Source of the DNA: Podochytrium sp. JEL0797 | Taxonomy: Eukaryota > Chytridiomycota > Chytridiomycetes > Chytridiales > Chytriomycetaceae | Direction: 5' to 3' | DNA length: 40,353 nucleotides | NCBI GenBank assembly: GCA_027596195.1 | Contig: JADGJG010000121.1 | Location: 1-40,353, forward strand | In this document: positions 39,870 to 40,353 of the stretch, in pieces | Layout of the letters: each line of letters begins with the position of its first letter | Position numbering within the stretch: position 1 is the first letter of the stretch | Made by a program: the position numbers and the translations under genes | Notes under the pieces: model-generated | The model's database searches: none | Told to the model about the DNA's origin: nothing | Seen by the model: only the letters and a program-made list of their open reading frames with translations

Positions 39870-40353
39870 TCAAAACCACGCCTGCTGTTGCTGAGAGTCA
39901 CAAGCGGGACCGTACTGGATTCCAAAGGGGGTGACGCACGATCCGTACCCGACTTGCTGAGCCTTGGCAAGAGTGTCCAACACGTTGGCGATGGCTTGTT
40001 CCGTCACGATTCTCTTGTTGGCGTAGGGTGCCGTGAAACGCTGAACGCCCTTGAGACGAATCTGGTCCTTGATGAAGTTCTGTTTCGATTGAACCAAAAA
40101 AAAAACGCGTCAGCCGAACTGCAATTGGAGAATAACGCGGAATCAAACACACCTCGCGTTCAGCAATGACCTTCTGCTCCGGGTGGGCCAAGTGAGGTCT
40201 CCCCGAAGCCAAGTCGTAAATGATGTGGTCAGCATTGCGGCTCTCGACCGATTCGCTGAGGAGGTTCTTGACCATGGAATCCGTCACGTAGTCCATGATG
40301 GCGTCTTCAGCGAGGAGCTCCGAAATGACTGGGCGTGGGACGTGTTGACCCGA
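39870..40353 (-). CDS. unidentified protein, 3' part only
   Basis: Two exons are visible: 40353-40153 (running off the window) and 40079-39870, joined in phase across a 73-nt intron that begins GTGTGT and ends AACAG. The readable 136 residues start SGQHVPRPVISELLAED and continue through KNLLSESVESRNADHIIYDL, GRPHLAHPEQKVIAERENF, QIRLKGVQRFTAPYANKRIV and end SCVTPFGIQYGPACDSQQQQ before AWF and stop. It looks like ordered, soluble protein with two Cys near the end and a Gln-rich tail. I do not recognise the family and give no function. Confidence 0.75.

Noticed and set aside
1..40353. tRNA, rRNA and CRISPR arrays
   Set aside because: I found no recognisable tRNA box A/box B pairs, no rRNA-like segments and no regularly spaced direct repeats of CRISPR type by eye; a covariance-model scan was not possible.

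Overview
The window is nuclear DNA of a compact eukaryotic genome, most likely an early-diverging (chytrid-like) fungus. Genes sit on both strands, mostly 30-300 bp apart, and are split by many short introns (about 45-150 nt). Fungal markers are an APSES/KilA-N transcription factor, an Nrd1/Seb1-type termination factor and a YMC-type mitochondrial carrier. DHX34, an antiquitin-type aldehyde dehydrogenase and hemerythrin-like proteins sit beside them; I infer a lineage outside the better-known Dikarya, but the phylum is inference, not proof.

Layout. 1-2.8 kb is debris: a 5'-truncated non-LTR retrotransposon reverse transcriptase abutting a beheaded BTB/POZ gene, then a gene-poor stretch with an 80-bp tandem repeat and a short dispersed repeat that recurs at 36.4 kb. 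2.8-16.3 kb holds a mitochondrial DEAD-box helicase (-), two unidentified genes (+), a Ser-rich unidentified gene (-), a YMC-type mitochondrial carrier (+), ALDH7/antiquitin (-) and a Seb1/Nrd1/SCAF-type CID+RRM protein (-) whose two domains are separated by a 910-nt intron. 16.3-22.7 kb holds two tandem pyridoxamine-phosphate-oxidase-type genes, a tail-anchored UBC6/UBE2J2 ubiquitin-conjugating enzyme, a CRAL-TRIO gene, a broken second copy of the UBC6 gene, and a putative single-pass membrane protein. 22.8-36.2 kb holds a low-complexity protein (-), an 11-exon DHX34 helicase (+), an APSES gene that appears to be fused to AT-hook and GATA-like zinc-finger modules (+), a long coiled-coil protein (-) and a small probable GatC (+). 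36.2-40.35 kb holds an internal fragment of argininosuccinate synthase, an intact HHE hemerythrin gene with a frameshifted tandem copy, a gene-free kilobase and the 3' end of an unidentified gene.

The genes do not form one pathway. Themes are RNA metabolism (DEAD-box helicase, Seb1-like, DHX34), mitochondrial function (carrier, ALDH7, helicase, probable GatC) and transcription (APSES). Several divergent pairs have start codons only 31-111 bp apart and must share bidirectional promoters. Exon boundaries were found by hand from reading-phase continuity and GT..AG sites; no homology search was run.
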